From contig JAUVLN010000155.1 in assembly GCA_030600725.1 (NCBI GenBank), positions 1 to 5,837 on the forward strand: a DNA stretch of 5,837 nucleotides, read 5' to 3'. The stretch is from Thermoplasmatota archaeon (GTDB lineage: Archaea; Thermoplasmatota; Penumbrarchaeia; Penumbrarchaeales; Penumbrarchaeaceae). Within the stretch, counting starts at the first letter, position 1. Every line of letters starts with the position of its first letter. The notes beneath the pieces are model-generated. The model made no database searches, was not told the origin of the DNA, and worked only from the letters and a program-made list of their open reading frames with translations. The translations under genes were made by a program, and so were the position numbers. Below, in pieces: positions 5,779 to 5,837 of the stretch.

Positions 5779-5837
5779 CTACAGGATATTTTTTTTCTTG
5801 ATCTCGATCTGGATCTTGGAGGGGGTGTTCCTGACGA
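5779..5837 (-). CDS. C-terminal end of a gene, tentatively ribosomal protein L31e (partial)
   Basis: Minus-strand codons from 5835 to a TAG stop at 5779-5781 read VRNTPSKIQIEIKKKNIL. Nearly all third positions are C or G, the same style as glyS and unlike the surrounding AT-rich spacer, and a hairpin terminator follows, so I take this as a real gene tail. The short peptide resembles, from memory, the RN-x-P-x-x-I-x-V end of eukaryotic/archaeal L31e, a large-subunit ribosomal protein near the exit tunnel. Eighteen residues cannot establish this; another small basic protein is possible. The other two minus frames give low-complexity Arg/Ser or shorter plausibility. Confidence 0.45.
   Translation of the reverse strand, partial: VRNTPSKIQIEIKKKNIL

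Noticed and set aside
1..5837. A new defence or mobile genetic system
   Set aside because: No nuclease, transposase, integrase, reverse transcriptase, toxin-antitoxin pair, terminal inverted repeats or target-site duplications were seen; the genes are housekeeping or envelope type.

Overview
The window looks like archaeal chromosome, probably from a Thermoplasmatota-like euryarchaeon; that lineage is an inference, not a match. Three things point to an archaeon: a glycyl-tRNA synthetase of the archaeal/eukaryotic alpha2 class II type, a TATA box placed for a leaderless transcript, and a gene tail at the right edge that resembles the archaeal/eukaryotic ribosomal protein L31e. The coding style of the glycyl-tRNA synthetase is GC-rich, with many AGG/AGA arginines (36 of 60 bases are G+C in 901-960 by hand count).

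Layout. (1) Positions 1-1564, + strand: glycyl-tRNA synthetase, with its N-terminus cut off by the window edge. (2) Positions 1579-2313 (open back to 2391), - strand: a polytopic membrane protein with an HEGSH metal-binding motif, an M50/site-2-protease-like putative metalloprotease. It converges on glyS with only 14 bases between the stop codons. (3) About 2314-2389: a divergent promoter region with a clear BRE/TATA element for the next gene. (4) Positions 2390-5545, + strand: a 1051-residue surface protein. It has a signal peptide, a NosD/PbH1-type right-handed beta-helix with a cysteine ladder, five tandem Ig-like modules of about 100 residues, one C-terminal membrane anchor and a short charged cytoplasmic tail. 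(5) Positions 5546-5778: non-coding, holding a 12-bp hairpin, poly-T tracts and a strong UUCG-loop hairpin that terminates the gene entering from the right. (6) Positions 5779-5837, - strand: the last 18 or so codons of a gene, tentatively rpl31e.

The window therefore has two housekeeping ends (translation genes) around a two-gene accessory insert: a cell-surface protein and a divergently transcribed membrane protease-like protein. Divergent neighbours with abutting starts may be co-regulated, and a membrane protease beside an anchored surface protein invites the idea of processing, but nothing in the sequence proves a functional link. The surface gene is compositionally patchy: the middle of its beta-helix falls to roughly 22-27% G+C in hand-counted lines, while the Ig-like half returns to the mid-40s. 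I see no CRISPR array, tRNA, insertion sequence or recognisable defence system.
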